Below are positions 52,754-64,000 of a stretch of DNA of 64,000 bases, piece by piece. The stretch is from Mangifera indica (Eukaryota > Streptophyta > Magnoliopsida > Sapindales > Anacardiaceae): assembly GCF_011075055.1 (NCBI RefSeq), contig NC_058146.1, forward strand, positions 1,612,001 to 1,676,000, read 5' to 3'. Every line of letters begins with the position of its first letter. Position 1 is the first letter of the stretch. The notes beneath the pieces were generated by a model. The model did no database searches, had not been told where the DNA came from, and worked only from the letters and a program-made list of their open reading frames with translations. The position numbers and the translations under genes were made by a program.

Positions 52754-53110
52754 GGTCAAAGGATTATTTCCCACCCAGGTTTTAAACCGATAAATTATCA
52801 TCAATTAATTTTTTAAAATTTAAATTCTCATTAAATTGTTAAAATTTATTATTAAATTTAAAAATAAAATTTGTATTTAACTATAAATATTAAAAAAATT
52901 AAAAAATTATCATATTTCTTTCATAAGTTTAAAAATCTAATAATTTTTCTTCTATAATATTCAAAAAATTACATTTTTCTCTCATAGTGTTTAATTTTTT
53001 TTAATAACCACTTTTCAATTATCACTCTAAGAAAGTCGTTAGTCAATCTTTTCACCACCTTTCTCTTCGATGGTTTATTAATGTGAAAATCATCGAAATG
53101 ATCAAAAGAT
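52754..53110. mobile_element. Truncated copy of the GGCC-ended MITE family
   Basis: A left end reads GGTCAAAGGATTATTTCCCA (52754), followed by an interior similar to the 45.05-kb element (TAAGTTTAAAAATCTAATAA, then CTCTCATAGTGTTTAATTTT). No matching right end was found, so the boundary given is approximate. Confidence 0.6.
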
Positions 53111-54592
53111 ATTGTATAGATTTGTGCACCATTTGACTACTTTGTATCGACTAGACGATGTACGTGTTTGTTTAAAAAAAAAAGATAAATAAAATTATAT
53201 TAGATGAGGATTTTAAAAATTAAGATATTACAATAACAGAAGTTGCATGTATTTGTTGAATTAGGATTAGATCAACTACTCTAAGCAAATAAAATCCGAA
53301 CGAAACTTTGATTCCAATAATCACCCCTTGATACCTTTTTTTTTTTGTAATAAATAAACTATATTTAAATCAGATTATTTATTTGAGATTAAATTATCTA
53401 TACCAAACAGATGAATAAATATATTTAAAATCTTTTTCTTTCGATGCTCATCCAACGTTTGCAGACAGCTCTTTCCTCTCTTGAACTAGAAATAAGTGAC
53501 AATTGTTAGCATGAGGGAGTGAAAAGACCAAGACAAAAGTTATCTAGCTGTAAGACATGTGGAGTATCACGTGCATAGGAGGAGACGAATTATAAGAAAG
53601 AGTAGAGGCAAATTATGCGGGGTTGACCGCGACTGGAGAGTCACAATAAGGCGTGGCTTGTGGGCCACTCTGTCTCTACACACGCACGTGTTTCCTCCGC
53701 TGCTAAACGACACACTTACGGACTTACTTGCCTCCTCTCTGTGCCTTCGGTGGCGTTTCATTCTCAGTGGTACATTGTAACCATTGGCAAGGTGTTTGTG
53801 CTTCTCAGTCTCTGACTGCCTCTGCCTTACTCCTGTTTTCGTCAAGTTAAAGGAAGACAATGTAGTACTTACGTATCCTTTTTCGTGCATTATAGTTACA
53901 CCTGTACCCAGTATTAATCAATTTATAATTACATTGTTAATTAATTAATTAAGATGGCTTAATAATCAAACTTAAAGAAACGAGAGGTGGAGAGACAACC
54001 TGGACCCGCACATTCCTGTGTTTATCTTTGACCATTGACACACGTCTAATCCAAAATAATTATTGATTCTCTTTCCTAATAAAATAAGCATCTGACACAC
54101 GTCAAAAACTTTTAATATTTATTAAAATCAAATAAATTTATCATCAAATTTTAATAAATAATTATTTAAAAAATTAAATTTTAGTATTTAAAACATTACC
54201 TAATGATGGAATATCTTTGACAATAATCAAAATTACTTGAAAATTTTATTTTTTTAATCTAAGTAATAAATTTTAAAATTAATGAAAGAAAAACGTAATT
54301 TATTTATAATTTAAAAATATAAATATATAAATATTTTTATATAATTCGGATAGAAATATTGGATGATGCCTCCCAACCAAGGCAAAGAATTTCAATTTTG
54401 ACCAAACCTCCCTCAATTCCTATCCAACTATAGTTAGGTTCCAAGGAATAACTGCCACACGTGTGGCCCAGTCTCTCTCAGTAAACAATAACATAATATA
54501 ACAAAACCCAACCTGCCTTCTCTTCCCAAACCAAAACTAAAACTAAGTCCAAACAGAATTTTCAGACTTTCTCTCTCTCTCATTCACTCATC
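53111..54592 (+). promoter_or_regulatory. PUB26 upstream region
   Basis: No other gene. ACGT-core elements occur at about 53568 (ATCACGTGCA) and 53686 (GCACGTGT). TTGACC/TTGACT-type W-box cores occur near 53623 and 54396. A pyrimidine-rich tract (TTTCTCTCTCTCTC) lies at about 54570-54585, just before the start codon. Confidence 0.5.
54454..54467. promoter_or_regulatory. 14-bp perfect palindrome with ACGT core
   Basis: GCCACACGTGTGGC, a perfect palindrome about 126 bases before the PUB26 start codon. It contains CACACGTGTG, the extended G-box reported as the preferred site of BZR1-type amylases and also bound by bZIP/bHLH factors. Confidence 0.75.
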
Positions 54593-55846
54593 ATGCCTGG
54601 AAGCTTAGACCCCTTGGATTTATCCATTCAGATTCCTTATCATTTCAGGTGTCCCATCTCTTTGGAGCTCATGCGTGACCCCGTCACTGTCTGCACCGGT
54701 CAAACGTACGACCGTCCCAGTATCGAGTCATGGATCGCCACCGGTAACACCACCTGCCCCGTCACTCGGGGCCCGCTCACCGACTTCACTCTCATCCCCA
54801 ACCACACTCTTCGTCGACTCATTCAAGACTGGTGCGTCGCTAACCGCTCTTTCGGCGTCGAGCGTATCCCCACTCCCAAGCAGCCCGCTGAGCCCGCCTT
54901 GGTTCGCTCTCTTTTGAAACAAGCCGCCTCCGACTCCAACGCTTGCAGCTCGCGTCTCTCCGCTCTGCGTCGACTCAGAGGGCTCGCTCGTGACTCTGAT
55001 AAGAACCGTTCTCTTATTTCATCCCACAACGTACAAGAAATATTGACGAATATTCTTTTCTCGAATTTTAACTCTGAGTCTTCAAATGAATTGAACCACG
55101 AGTCGCTCGCGCTACTCGTAATCTTCCCGCTCAGTGAGTCGGAATGCGTTTGTATAGCTTCAGACAACGATAAAGTTACGTATTTGTCAAATTTGTTATA
55201 TCATCCTTCGATAGAAGTCCGCGTCAACTCAGCTTCACTCTTTGAGATTGTCTTAGCTGGCATGAGATCTCAAGAGCTTCGTTCTCAGATCAGCAGAGTG
55301 GATGAAATTTTCGAAGGCGTGATTGATATTTTAAGAAATCTTCAATCTTATCCACGTGGTTTAAAAGTTGGGATCAAGGCGCTCTTCGCCTTGTGTCTTG
55401 TGAAACAGACGAGACACAAAGCGGTGGCGGCTGGCGCGGCGGAGACGTTAGTTGAAAGGCTGGCGGATTTCGACAAATGCGACGCCGAAAGAGCTTTGGC
55501 GACGGTGGAGTTGCTGTGCAGAATCCCATCCGGGTGCGCTGCTTTCGCATCCCACGCGCTCACCGTGCCACTCCTGGTTAAAACGATCCTAAAGATCTCG
55601 GACCGAGCGACGGAGTACGCAGCGGGGTCTCTCCTGGCGCTTTGCTCGGCGTCGGAAGAGAGCCAAAGAGAGGCTGTAAACGCTGGCGTGTTGACTCAAT
55701 TATTGCTTCTGTTACAAAGCGATTGTACTGACAGGGCAAAGAGAAAAGCCCAGATGCTGTTGAAATTGCTAAGGGATTCTTGGCCTGAAGATTCAATCGC
55801 CAATTCGGATGATTTTGCTTGCACCGAAGTTTTTCCTTTTAGATGA
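54593..55846 (+). CDS. PUB26: U-box E3 ubiquitin ligase, PUB25/PUB26-like
   Basis: A single-exon gene of 417 residues (family about 420). The U-box covers about residues 12-85: IPYHFRCPISLELMRDPVTV, TGQTYDRPSIESWI and the CPVTRGPL loop, which fold like a RING without zinc and recruit an E2. ARM-type helical repeats follow from about 100 to 405, for example ALRRLRGLARD, GIKALFALCL and AAGSLLALCSASEESQREAV, for substrate binding. PUB25/26 act in the cytoplasm and at the plasma membrane in turnover of immune kinase BIK1 and of the cold regulators MYB15 and ICE1. This coding region is much GC-richer than its surroundings, as is common in intronless PUB genes. It is convergent with the ZHOUPI-like gene, the same pair as AT1G49770/AT1G49780. 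PUB25 and PUB26 are close paralogues, so the number is from synteny. Confidence 0.94.
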   Translation: MPGSLDPLDLSIQIPYHFRCPISLELMRDPVTVCTGQTYDRPSIESWIATGNTTCPVTRGPLTDFTLIPNHTLRRLIQDWCVANRSFGVERIPTPKQPAEPALVRSLLKQAASDSNACSSRLSALRRLRGLARDSDKNRSLISSHNVQEILTNILFSNFNSESSNELNHESLALLVIFPLSESECVCIASDNDKVTYLSNLLYHPSIEVRVNSASLFEIVLAGMRSQELRSQISRVDEIFEGVIDILRNLQSYPRGLKVGIKALFALCLVKQTRHKAVAAGAAETLVERLADFDKCDAERALATVELLCRIPSGCAAFASHALTVPLLVKTILKISDRATEYAAGSLLALCSASEESQREAVNAGVLTQLLLLLQSDCTDRAKRKAQMLLKLLRDSWPEDSIANSDDFACTEVFPFR

Positions 55847-58444
55847 AGAAATGAAATTCATTGTATAGTGCAGGAGTTTGTAATTGTGTATGTATTTTTG
55901 TATGAAAGAATTTTTTGTTCTTGTGAAAAGTTTCAGAAAAACAAAATGAAAAGATACATCTCCATAATTTTTCTTTTTTAGTACTTATTTTGTCCAGTAG
56001 TTACAGTTTCGATGTTTATTCTAGTTCTTCATCTTCAAAAATAGCAGTTCCAGAAAGCTTATCCTGGAATCATGAAAATTTGAAAGTTGGGAAGTTGGAG
56101 AGGTTGACTGGGTTTTTGTTTGAAATTTTGAAGTTGGGTCTGTCTCTGATGACTGGGAACCTGTTGTTGCAGTGCTGTGTTGCAGCCAGGTTTCTTTCAA
56201 ACAATAATGGTAAATTTTTATTTTGTTTTTTGTTGGGATAATGAAGCCGAGGCTCTGAGCGATGCATCAGTTGGAACAGGAATAGGAATAAGAATTAGAA
56301 AGGAAACTGTGTGCTGTAACTTGTGGGGACTGGTGCAGATAGATACTCTGGTTGATGGGTTCAGAGATAAAGATGAGAAATTTGTGCAGGATGTTTGACT
56401 CTGTTGATGCAGTGGGTGGGGACAAGTCAGTTTGGTGAATAATAGGTAAGATCTGGGTCATCGATAGGACATGGAAGCTTTAGTATTTAGAGAAGAGTTG
56501 AGTAGCAGAAAACTCAACTCCGTGGCGTCTGCATGTAAACTACCACTCAAAAAGATGTAGAACAAGTGATGGGTGTGATAGTCAGTCACATGTTGACCAT
56601 GGAATCACATGACCCTGTGGCTATTCTCTTCTTCCACACCAAGTTTTGAATACTCAATAAAATATTCAGAGGATATATTTTAATATAATTGAATAATTTT
56701 AAATTAAAAACAAAAAAACATCTAATTACATCACGATATATCATTTAAATACCTAATTAAATACTTAAAATTGAGTGTTCATAATTTTATTATTTCAACT
56801 ATATCCGCTTGTGTGAATGGTGATAGATGGAGCTCAAATGCTCTGACTCCTATTTTATTTGGGGTCAAAAGAATAACTGGGAATTCTTCCTTTGTATCCT
56901 AAGATATGGGGCATTTTGGACCCAGTCCCACTAATGTTATCACCCTTTTTCCTATTCTTCTTCAACCTCTCTCTCTGTTTTAAACTCATGAATCATTTGT
57001 ATTATGTGGCGCTCCCATAATGGACTTGAAAAACTTCATTTCTGATTAAATTTCATAATGTTGAATTTCCAATCCCTTCTACAAAAATTTTTCTCACTAG
57101 CCCTAATGTGACTTAACAGCAAGCAGTCATGTCTAAACTTAAAATATGAGGAGCTTTATGAAGAGGATGGTTGGTAATATTGTGACTAGTCACTAGACCA
57201 TTTTTCAACATTTGGGCTATTTTGGGCTTCATTACAATATTAAATACTTTATCCTATATTTCTCGCCCAAGCATTTTAGGTTAATCATATATGAGGGCCG
57301 TGACAGAAATTTATCTGTAGAAAAATCAGATAATATTTTATAATCAATAATAAAACTATATGTATATACTAAATTGAATAACAATTAATATAAATTATTA
57401 AATAATTAGATAATTTTTAATTTTAAAAAAATAACACTGAAACACAAGATAACCCATTATTATTGGTAACCAAATTGATATTTACTATAAATACATATAA
57501 TATTGCCCTTTTACAATATTTAGTTGAATAAAGATTACATATACAAATAGTGAACACTAATGGTTATGAATAAACTTATGTGTGATCATATAATTTGAAA
57601 TCTTATTATTTATTTGATTATTAATTCAAAATCACTCAATCACATGATAATAAGTCAATTTGTTTTAGAGATGACAACAAAAAAGAGCAAAGTCAAATAC
57701 CCTATTTCCTATCCCTATCCTCACAAGGGATATCAATTCCCACCCCTAGTTAGTCCCCATTACATAGATAATAAAAAATCCCCCTCATCCTTATACTTAC
57801 AGAAAAAAATCTCCTCTTTATATCTTCTAAATATATTATAAATATATTAAATAACAAAATTAACTAAAACTAAAATCAATCTATTATTTTAAATACCACA
57901 AATAACACATGCTAAATACTTTAATATGCACCATAAAAAATATAAATAATTTAAAACTATAAAAATATATTACTATTTTAAACAAAAATATTTAATATAA
58001 AAGGGCTGGAATGGGGCAAGCTAAAGGGGGGATATATGCTACCTATTCTCAATTATGAAAATATTTTTCGTTCCTAACTTTATCTCATTCTCTATTTTTA
58101 TTAGAATCTTCTCTTCGTTAAAATTGAGATAAGTTAAAGACCTAAATTTGGGTCAAAATTGTATATCTAGTTAATTTATAGTTGTTAATTTCTAAAGATA
58201 CCTATGAGAAGCATTATTTTTATATCAACTGTGCTGAATGAGAATAAACAAGTTGATAATTGAAAACTAACACATCCATTTGTTAATTCCATTTAACAGT
58301 AACAATCCATTTCCAAAATTTATGTCTTTAAGAGTCAACTTGATTAAGTTGAAACAATAACTTTATTCCAAGGAAAGAAACTTTGGAGTACTCGTTCACC
58401 AAGATATATATGCATCTTAGTGCCCAGTTTCGTCATCTTCATAT
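55847..58444. other. PUB26 3' flank and AT-rich spacer
   Basis: The first several hundred bases are PUB26 3' UTR and flank; an open frame near 55990-56241 has no recognised motif. A MITE-like AT-rich block (TACCTAATTAAATACTTAAA, then TTCATAATTTTATT) lies at about 56650-56800. The rest (57300-58080) is AT-rich without a gene. Confidence 0.5.
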
Positions 58445-59446
58445 TCAAGAAGAGATCCAGATTGCAAGCTCACCTGCAGCCTTTTTATATATGTCCTCTA
58501 CCGGAATTGCCTCAGTGAACTGTTCGGAATCTCTATTCACCTGCAACATACACCCAATTGGCCAATTCATTAAAATAATGAATCCACTGTTAAGTTTGCA
58601 CCTGAAAATAGGTTATAAAATCTTACTTTTGCTTGAATCAAGATAATTCTTCGGTTGGAATGGGAGGAAACTTGAGCAGATATCACCTCGATCTTATACT
58701 TCTCAAAAATATAGCTAATGGTGGTTAAGAGGCCAAGTTTCTTCGGCGAACACAAGTTTATTTGCGCTGCATCTCCAGAGATGTTCAAAACAACATTGGG
58801 TGAAGTCCATGTTTTGAAGACCGCAGGGCTGGGTGATGCCGAAACCAAATTTGTAGGGTTAACTTTACTGGCGGGTTCAATGGCCAAGTTTGAGGATGCT
58901 ACTTGATCAGCTAAAAATGCCTCCCTCGACTTAGAAGCTTGCTTCTTTGCGTCGGTTGTCGACGGTGCTTCTCCTTGAAGCCTTTCCATCTTTTTCTTTT
59001 CTAGCTTTTGCAGAGTTTGTTCCAGGGTTTTGATGTACTTCACTGCTTCATCCACAACGGTGCACTTGTCGGCCTGTTCAGTATATACAAAACAAAAGTT
59101 AGTTTTTCATTTATTGCTAACTAAGACAATTTGGTTAAATTGTTCTTCGTTCTACTTAGAAAATTGGCCTATTCCGACGTTTTGGTGCGTCGGGACGCCA
59201 TGAAAGAGCATCGCCACCTAGCACAACCACAAACATTTTGCTGATAGTTTTTCCATTAAATCTGTTGAAATAATCATATTTTGATGTAATGAACTAGAAT
59301 TTTTCAACATTGAAGAAAAAACAATTCAAACAAAATCGTAACAGATGCGGCTGCAGTTAAGCACTATACACCAACCGGCATAGGAAGCAGTGGCGGCAGA
59401 TACAGGGGGAATAGGGGTGGTCGGTTGAGTTAATCTGAAAATTACT

Positions 59447-59503
<57 letters not shown>

Positions 59504-62274
59504 CTATAACTCTAAAATTTTATACTAAATAATTTTAGATTTTATTATTTCTTATTTATCCTACATATTTTATTTTTCTTCAAGTTACCTCTCACTAATT
59601 AGAAGCAAAGTTGACTATTCTGAATACTACCCACTTTCGGTATTTATTTTCTCAAATAGTAAAAAAGTCTGAACTAAATAAGAATATTAATTCTATAATA
59701 ATTGAACAAAATCTATATATAGAAAATGTTAATATAATTATTAAAATTTTACACTAATCTTTTTTGTTTTTATTACTTTTTATTGATTCATATATATTTT
59801 AATTTTATTCAAACTTAACTACTAAATTTTATTTTTGCATTCACTATTGATCAGAAAACCCCTAATATTATCTATCAGCATTCATTTTGGTCTTTATGTT
59901 CCCAAATAGAAAAGAAGTTTAAATTAAGTAAAAATATTAATCCTATAATAATTTACCAAAATTTATATATAGAAAATATTAATATAATTGCTAAAATGTT
60001 TGCCAATTCTTTTTAAATTTTATGAATTCTCTTTGACTCGCACATATTTTAATTTATTCAAACTTAACCCCCAAGTATTATTTTTGAGTTTGTCATTGAT
60101 TGGAAGACCTTTAAGTATATCTTTGGTTTCACTATTGATCGGAAGCAGAATTAACATATTCCGAACATTAGCCACTTTGGCCTTTTTTTTACTCAAATAG
60201 TAAAAAACATGGAATCAAGTAAGAATATTAATCCTATAATAATAATTAAGAAAAAAGTGAAATCAAGAGATAAAAATGGGCGAAATGGATAGACAAAGGA
60301 AAACAAACATGAAAATCTAGGCAGATTGGCAGTTGTATATATATAAGGTATCTATCTGCAGAGAAGAGCTGGCTTATGGCCTGTCAAAACCAGACTTAGA
60401 TTGAAAAATGAATGAAGATATATAGAGATTTGATTTATATCTATTTACCTGGGGAGGAAGTTGAGGAAGCAAAGCATAAAGAGTAGCAAACATCTCGTTC
60501 ATCTTCTTCCTCTCTCTCTCTCTCATCTCTCTCATCTTCTGTCTCTCTCTCGCTCTCTCCATGTTTGTTACACAACCTTATGTTTGAAAAATGACTGATA
60601 TATATAGAGAGTATAGTAGCATATCCTTTACAATTTTATATTAACCCTTCTTAAATTTTATTATTTGTTACAGGTACGTTCATATTTTATTTTTATTAAA
60701 TTTCGACCTCCCTAATTATTATCTTTGAGTCTAATATGATAAGAAGGAATACTACCCACTTTGGTATTTATATACCCAAATAGGAAAAAAGATCAAAGTA
60801 AGAAAGAATATTAATCTTGTAATAATTAAAAAAATCACAATAGATTTCATTTTAGTTAAGTACTATTCATGTAATACAATGACATGGGATATGCTCAAAG
60901 AAGGTCAAAGGTGGTAAGTTAACCCCCTTTGGTTCAAAAAAATGATTGATTTATATATATAGAAAATATTAATATAATTTCTATAATTTTCATTTACTCT
61001 TTATAGGTTTCATTTTTCCTATTGACCCCATATATTTTAATTTTATTCAAACTTAACCCCTAAATATTATCTTGGATACATTATTAATTGAAAGACTCAT
61101 AAGTATTATATTTAAATCTGTAATTGATCATAAAATATCTAAATATTATCTTTAAAACTGTCACTGATTAGAAGATTTCTAAGTATAATGTCTAGGTCCA
61201 ACACTATTAAAAGCAAAGTTTATTGATTTCGAGCACTACCTACTTTGGTATTTATGTACACAAATAGGAAAAAACTTCAAATTAGGTAAAAATATTAATT
61301 CTATAATAATTGAAAAAATCACAATAGATTTCATTCCAATTTAGCACTATCCATACAGTACAATGACGAAGGATGTACCGAAAGAAGGCCAAGGGGGCAG
61401 TCATTTGACCCCCTTTGGGTTTGAAAAATGATTGGTTTATATATATAGGAAATATTAATATAGCTACTAAAATTTTTCACTTACCCTTTAAAGATTTCAT
61501 TATTTGTTATGGACCTGCATATTTTAATTTTATTCAAACTTAACCCTTAAGTATTACTTGGGTTTGTCATTGATTATAATACTCTTAAGTATTATATCTG
61601 GATCCGTCATTGATCAGAAAACTTTTACGTATTATTTCTGAATCCATCATTGCTCGAAAGACCCTTTAAGTATTATCTCTGAATCTGTTATTAATCGGAA
61701 GACCTCTAAGTATTATCTCTAAGTCTTTATGAATATTAATCCTATAATAATAATTAGGAAAAAAGTGAAACTAAGAAAGGAAACGAGCTTAGTGGATCAA
61801 CAAAGGAATATATATATATAGATTGAAAATTGAAAGAAGATATACGGAGATTTAATTTATATATATTTATCTATTTACCTTGGGAGAAACATGAGGAAGC
61901 AAAGCATGAAGGCTAGCAAACATGTTCCTCATCTTCTTCCTCCTCTCTCTCTCCGTCAATATATGAATCTCATGTTCAACCGAATCACCACCACCACCGT
62001 TGCTTCCTTTTCCTTCTTTCACAACCCTATTGTTATTATTCTTATTATTATCACCACCATTATTTGATTCCTTATTTTCCCCTCCTCCTTGCTTCATCTT
62101 ATTAGAACCCGAAGGTGCTGCCGCCGCCACCTTCTTCCTCTCTTGACCACCACCACCACCGCCTGAACTAGTATTAATATCATTGTTACACTGGTCAGAA
62201 ACAGCGGGAGGCCATGACTGGTCATCCCAGAAGAAAGAGTAGAGCAGGGAAGTTTCCTCAGGCATGGCAGCCAT
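58445..62274 (-). CDS. ZOU: bHLH transcription factor, ZHOUPI/bHLH95-like
   Basis: Three exons on the minus strand, 62274-61879, 59073-58627 and 58540-58445, all in phase, giving 312 residues. The N-terminal half is low-complexity Gly/Asn-rich (GGGGGG, NNKNNNN). The basic/helix-1 end of exon 1 reads [20 protein letters not shown], and exon 2 begins at the loop/helix 2 ([20 protein letters not shown]), continuing as a zipper-like [10 protein letters not shown]. The C-terminal part holds the ACT-like region ([32 protein letters not shown]). ZHOUPI (also RGE1) works in the endosperm with ICE1-type bHLH partners to drive endosperm breakdown and embryo cuticle formation. The basic region lacks the usual His before Glu, as in ZHOUPI. 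The exon boundary falls between helix 1 and loop. Intron 1 (59074-61878) is a repeat array and holds a second copy of the exon-1 end. Convergent with PUB26. Confidence 0.92.
59450..61860. repeat. Nested tandem repeat array inside ZHOUPI intron 1
   Basis: An AT microsatellite (59451-59500) is followed by related blocks. One unit of about 485 bases appears at about 60765-61010 and 61250-61490 (GGTATTTAT, CAAATAGGAAAAAA, CACAATAGATTTCATT, ACAATGAC, AAAATGATTG). Partial versions lie near 59640-59790 and 59880-60010. Between these are clusters of a roughly 40-base minisatellite (core AAGTATTATCTCTGAATCTG), best seen at 61550-61728 with about five degenerate copies. Confidence 0.75.
60449..60562 (-). 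other. Duplicate bHLH basic/helix-1 exon in ZHOUPI intron 1
   Basis: An open block of 38 codons starting at a Met (60562) and ending just before GTAAAT, the same donor as exon 1 (CTATTTACCT on the + strand in both). It reads [10 protein letters not shown], then [20 protein letters not shown] and QLPPQ, parallel to exon 1's [20 protein letters not shown]. It is in the phase needed to splice to exon 2. Flanking intron sequence is also duplicated (60227-60300 resembles 61735-61810). It may be an alternative first exon giving a short bHLH isoform, or a decaying copy. The frame is intact. Confidence 0.65.
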
Positions 62275-64000
62275 GAAAACAGAAAGAAAGCAGAAAGATT
62301 AGACGCGTTTAAGAAAAAAGGTGGCTGGCAAAGTGTAAACAGAGAGGATTGAGTTGGGGAAGAAAAACACAAAATACAATCATAAGGTGGTGCCGTTACT
62401 TGCCGTATTATATAGCAAAACAAAACCAAAACGGATGCTCTATCTACGTAACCGCGTGCTGCAGAAGATTTATTCTTTGCTTCTTCTTCTAAAAGGTGCC
62501 CAAGTTAATGATGAATTATATCAAACTTAACAAAAATATCATCTTCGATTCAGGATTCTTGCATAATAAAGCAAAACCAGACACAAGTTTTAGTATTTTT
62601 GTTGATTGTAATTTGCATTTTCTCCTCTTTCATAATTGCTTTTTGTCGGTTTTCGAGCGATGATATATATCCAATTTTGAGTACCCAATTAAATATTTAA
62701 ACGACGTATCATCGATACATTATTGGTGTGCATAATTTTATTAAAAAAATTAAAAACGTATCCTCGTATTACCATATAATTTAATTATTTATTTTATTTC
62801 AAAATCACTTATTTTATATAAGTCGTATTATTTTATTTATTTATTTATATTAATATTAAAATTTATACAAAAAAAAATTATCGGTTATGGTAGGAAACAT
62901 CCATAGTTTTTCTCTAATAATCACTAATTATAATTATGGTTTTTATTGATAAAAAAATATTTACTTTAAAATAATAGAAATTAACATAAATTTCATTTGT
63001 ATTAGAAAAAAAAATATTTTTTATTAATTAATACAGGTTTTTCTACCAATAAATAGGTATATATTTTTTAATTTTTGTTTACCAATAAACAATAAAATTT
63101 AGGCAATAAAACTATAGTTACCAAATTGAAAAACAAAATAAGATATAGTGTTATAAAATTATTAAAATTTCTACTTTCTATAATTTAAATTACCTAAAAA
63201 AGTAATTAATAATTATGAAATGTAACCTTATATTAAAAAATCTAACATTTATAAAATGCTAATTAATATGGATATTGTGTAATTGTTTTCAAAATTATGC
63301 ATGCATCTATCTACATGAGGTAAGAAATCTAGTAGGTTTTTTAATAGAGAGAAACTTTTATATTTGTTACCTTAATTAATCAGTCTTGGTATAATTAAAG
63401 TGCAATAAATTTAATTTTAGACTTAAATTATTATTTCATACCATTAAATCTCTTTTTAAGTCCAAAAATAATTAAAATTACCATAATTATAAAAACATTA
63501 TTTTTTTTTTCCTAAGATTATCCTTCACTAATAATTTTTTAAATCTTTTAGTTAATCACATAACTTTTTTCTCCCCTCTTAAATAAAGTTCTCATCTTTA
63601 TTTTTCTCTTGGCATTAAATTCCAAAAATCTAAATATTCCTTCAACAACTTCATATTTCTTTTTATAGTAATGTTATATGTACAATTTTTATATATAATT
63701 TTATGTATAAATAATAACACATTATCATATAATTGATAGTTGAAAATTAAAGATAAAACAATACTCAATTATATAGTAATATATCATTATTTGTACAAAA
63801 AAATTATACATATAGTTTTATCGTTCTTCTTAACTTAAAACCTACACAAAATATTGCTGATTCCAAGTACCACTCTAGCTCCACCATATTAAATGTCATT
63901 TTGTTGCGGGTAATTTTATGTGTACTATTTTAGAATATTCAATCAAATACTTAGATGACGTGATTATTGTATAATTAAATATTATTTTATTTTTAATTTA
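62275..64000. other. ZHOUPI promoter and AT-rich right edge with MITEs
   Basis: The first 200-300 bases should hold the ZHOUPI 5' UTR and promoter (TATATAGC near 62410 could be a TATA box on the minus strand). Beyond, AT-rich MITE-like blocks lie at about 62660-62770, 63671-63821 (with inverted ends of the ATATGTACAATTTT / ATATGTATAATTTT type) and 63905-64000, the last cut by the window edge. No gene. Confidence 0.5.

Noticed and set aside
53559..53890. Overlapping short frames on both strands upstream of PUB26
   Set aside because: Arg/Ser-rich chance frames in a GC-richer promoter area.
54675..55796. Several long frames overlapping PUB26 on both strands
   Set aside because: They arise from the GC-rich coding sequence read in other frames; only the U-box frame shows domains.

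Overview
This is nuclear DNA from a eudicot plant, most likely a rosid. The evidence is AT-rich non-coding DNA, genes with GT-AG introns, and plant-only families: FAR1-related transposase-derived factors, PPR, L-type lectin and SPARK receptor kinases, a BZR1-type beta-amylase, a plant U-box ligase and a ZHOUPI-type bHLH. The species cannot be fixed from the sequence. I rebuilt nine complete genes exon by exon and each closes in frame. I also see three clear pseudogenes and at least two families of small non-autonomous transposons.

Layout. 0.7-3.5 kb (-): relic of an FRS9-like gene. 4.65-7.67 kb (-): intact FRS5-like gene. 9.5-12.1 kb (+): lectin receptor kinase whose last codons and 3' flank are duplicated in tandem. 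13.8-14.8 kb (-): unidentified repeated exon-like blocks. 14.9-15.85 kb (-): decayed mTERF6. 16.6-17.6 kb (+): small PPR protein, head-to-head with the mTERF6 relic. 19.9-22.1 kb (+): AP-1 sigma adaptin in seven exons, the first coding only for the initiator Met. 22.8-24.65 kb (-): TKPR1-type reductase of the sporopollenin pathway. 26.7-31.0 kb (+): HDA19-type class I histone deacetylase. 32.2-37.1 kb (-): BAM7-type BZR1/beta-amylase fusion in ten coding exons. 39.4-44.8 kb (-): SPARK-domain receptor kinase in nine exons. 47.3-48.5 kb (+): PI-PLC X-domain pseudogene. 54.6-55.8 kb (+): intronless PUB25/26-type U-box E3 ligase. 58.4-62.3 kb (-): ZHOUPI/bHLH95-type gene whose first intron is a repeat array carrying a second copy of the basic/helix-1 exon end. 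The rest is AT-rich intergenic sequence with microsatellites and MITEs.

These genes are not one pathway. What links them is ancestry: from memory of Arabidopsis locus numbers, one set matches AT4G38130-38180 (HDA19, PPR, mTERF6, FRS9, FRS5), one pair matches AT4G35410-35420 (AP19-2, TKPR1), and the right third matches AT1G49730-49780 (RLK, PLC-X, ZOU, PUB26), with BAM7 (AT2G45880) between. Two of the three pseudogenes, FRS9 and mTERF6, sit exactly where synteny expects a working gene, and the PLC relic likewise. I found no wholly unknown system. The most novel items are the duplicated bHLH exon inside the ZHOUPI intron array, the MULE-type MITE family with 9-bp target duplications (one copy just upstream of HDA19), and a dense cluster of BZR1-type CGTG(T/C)G sites upstream of the gene for a BZR1-domain amylase.
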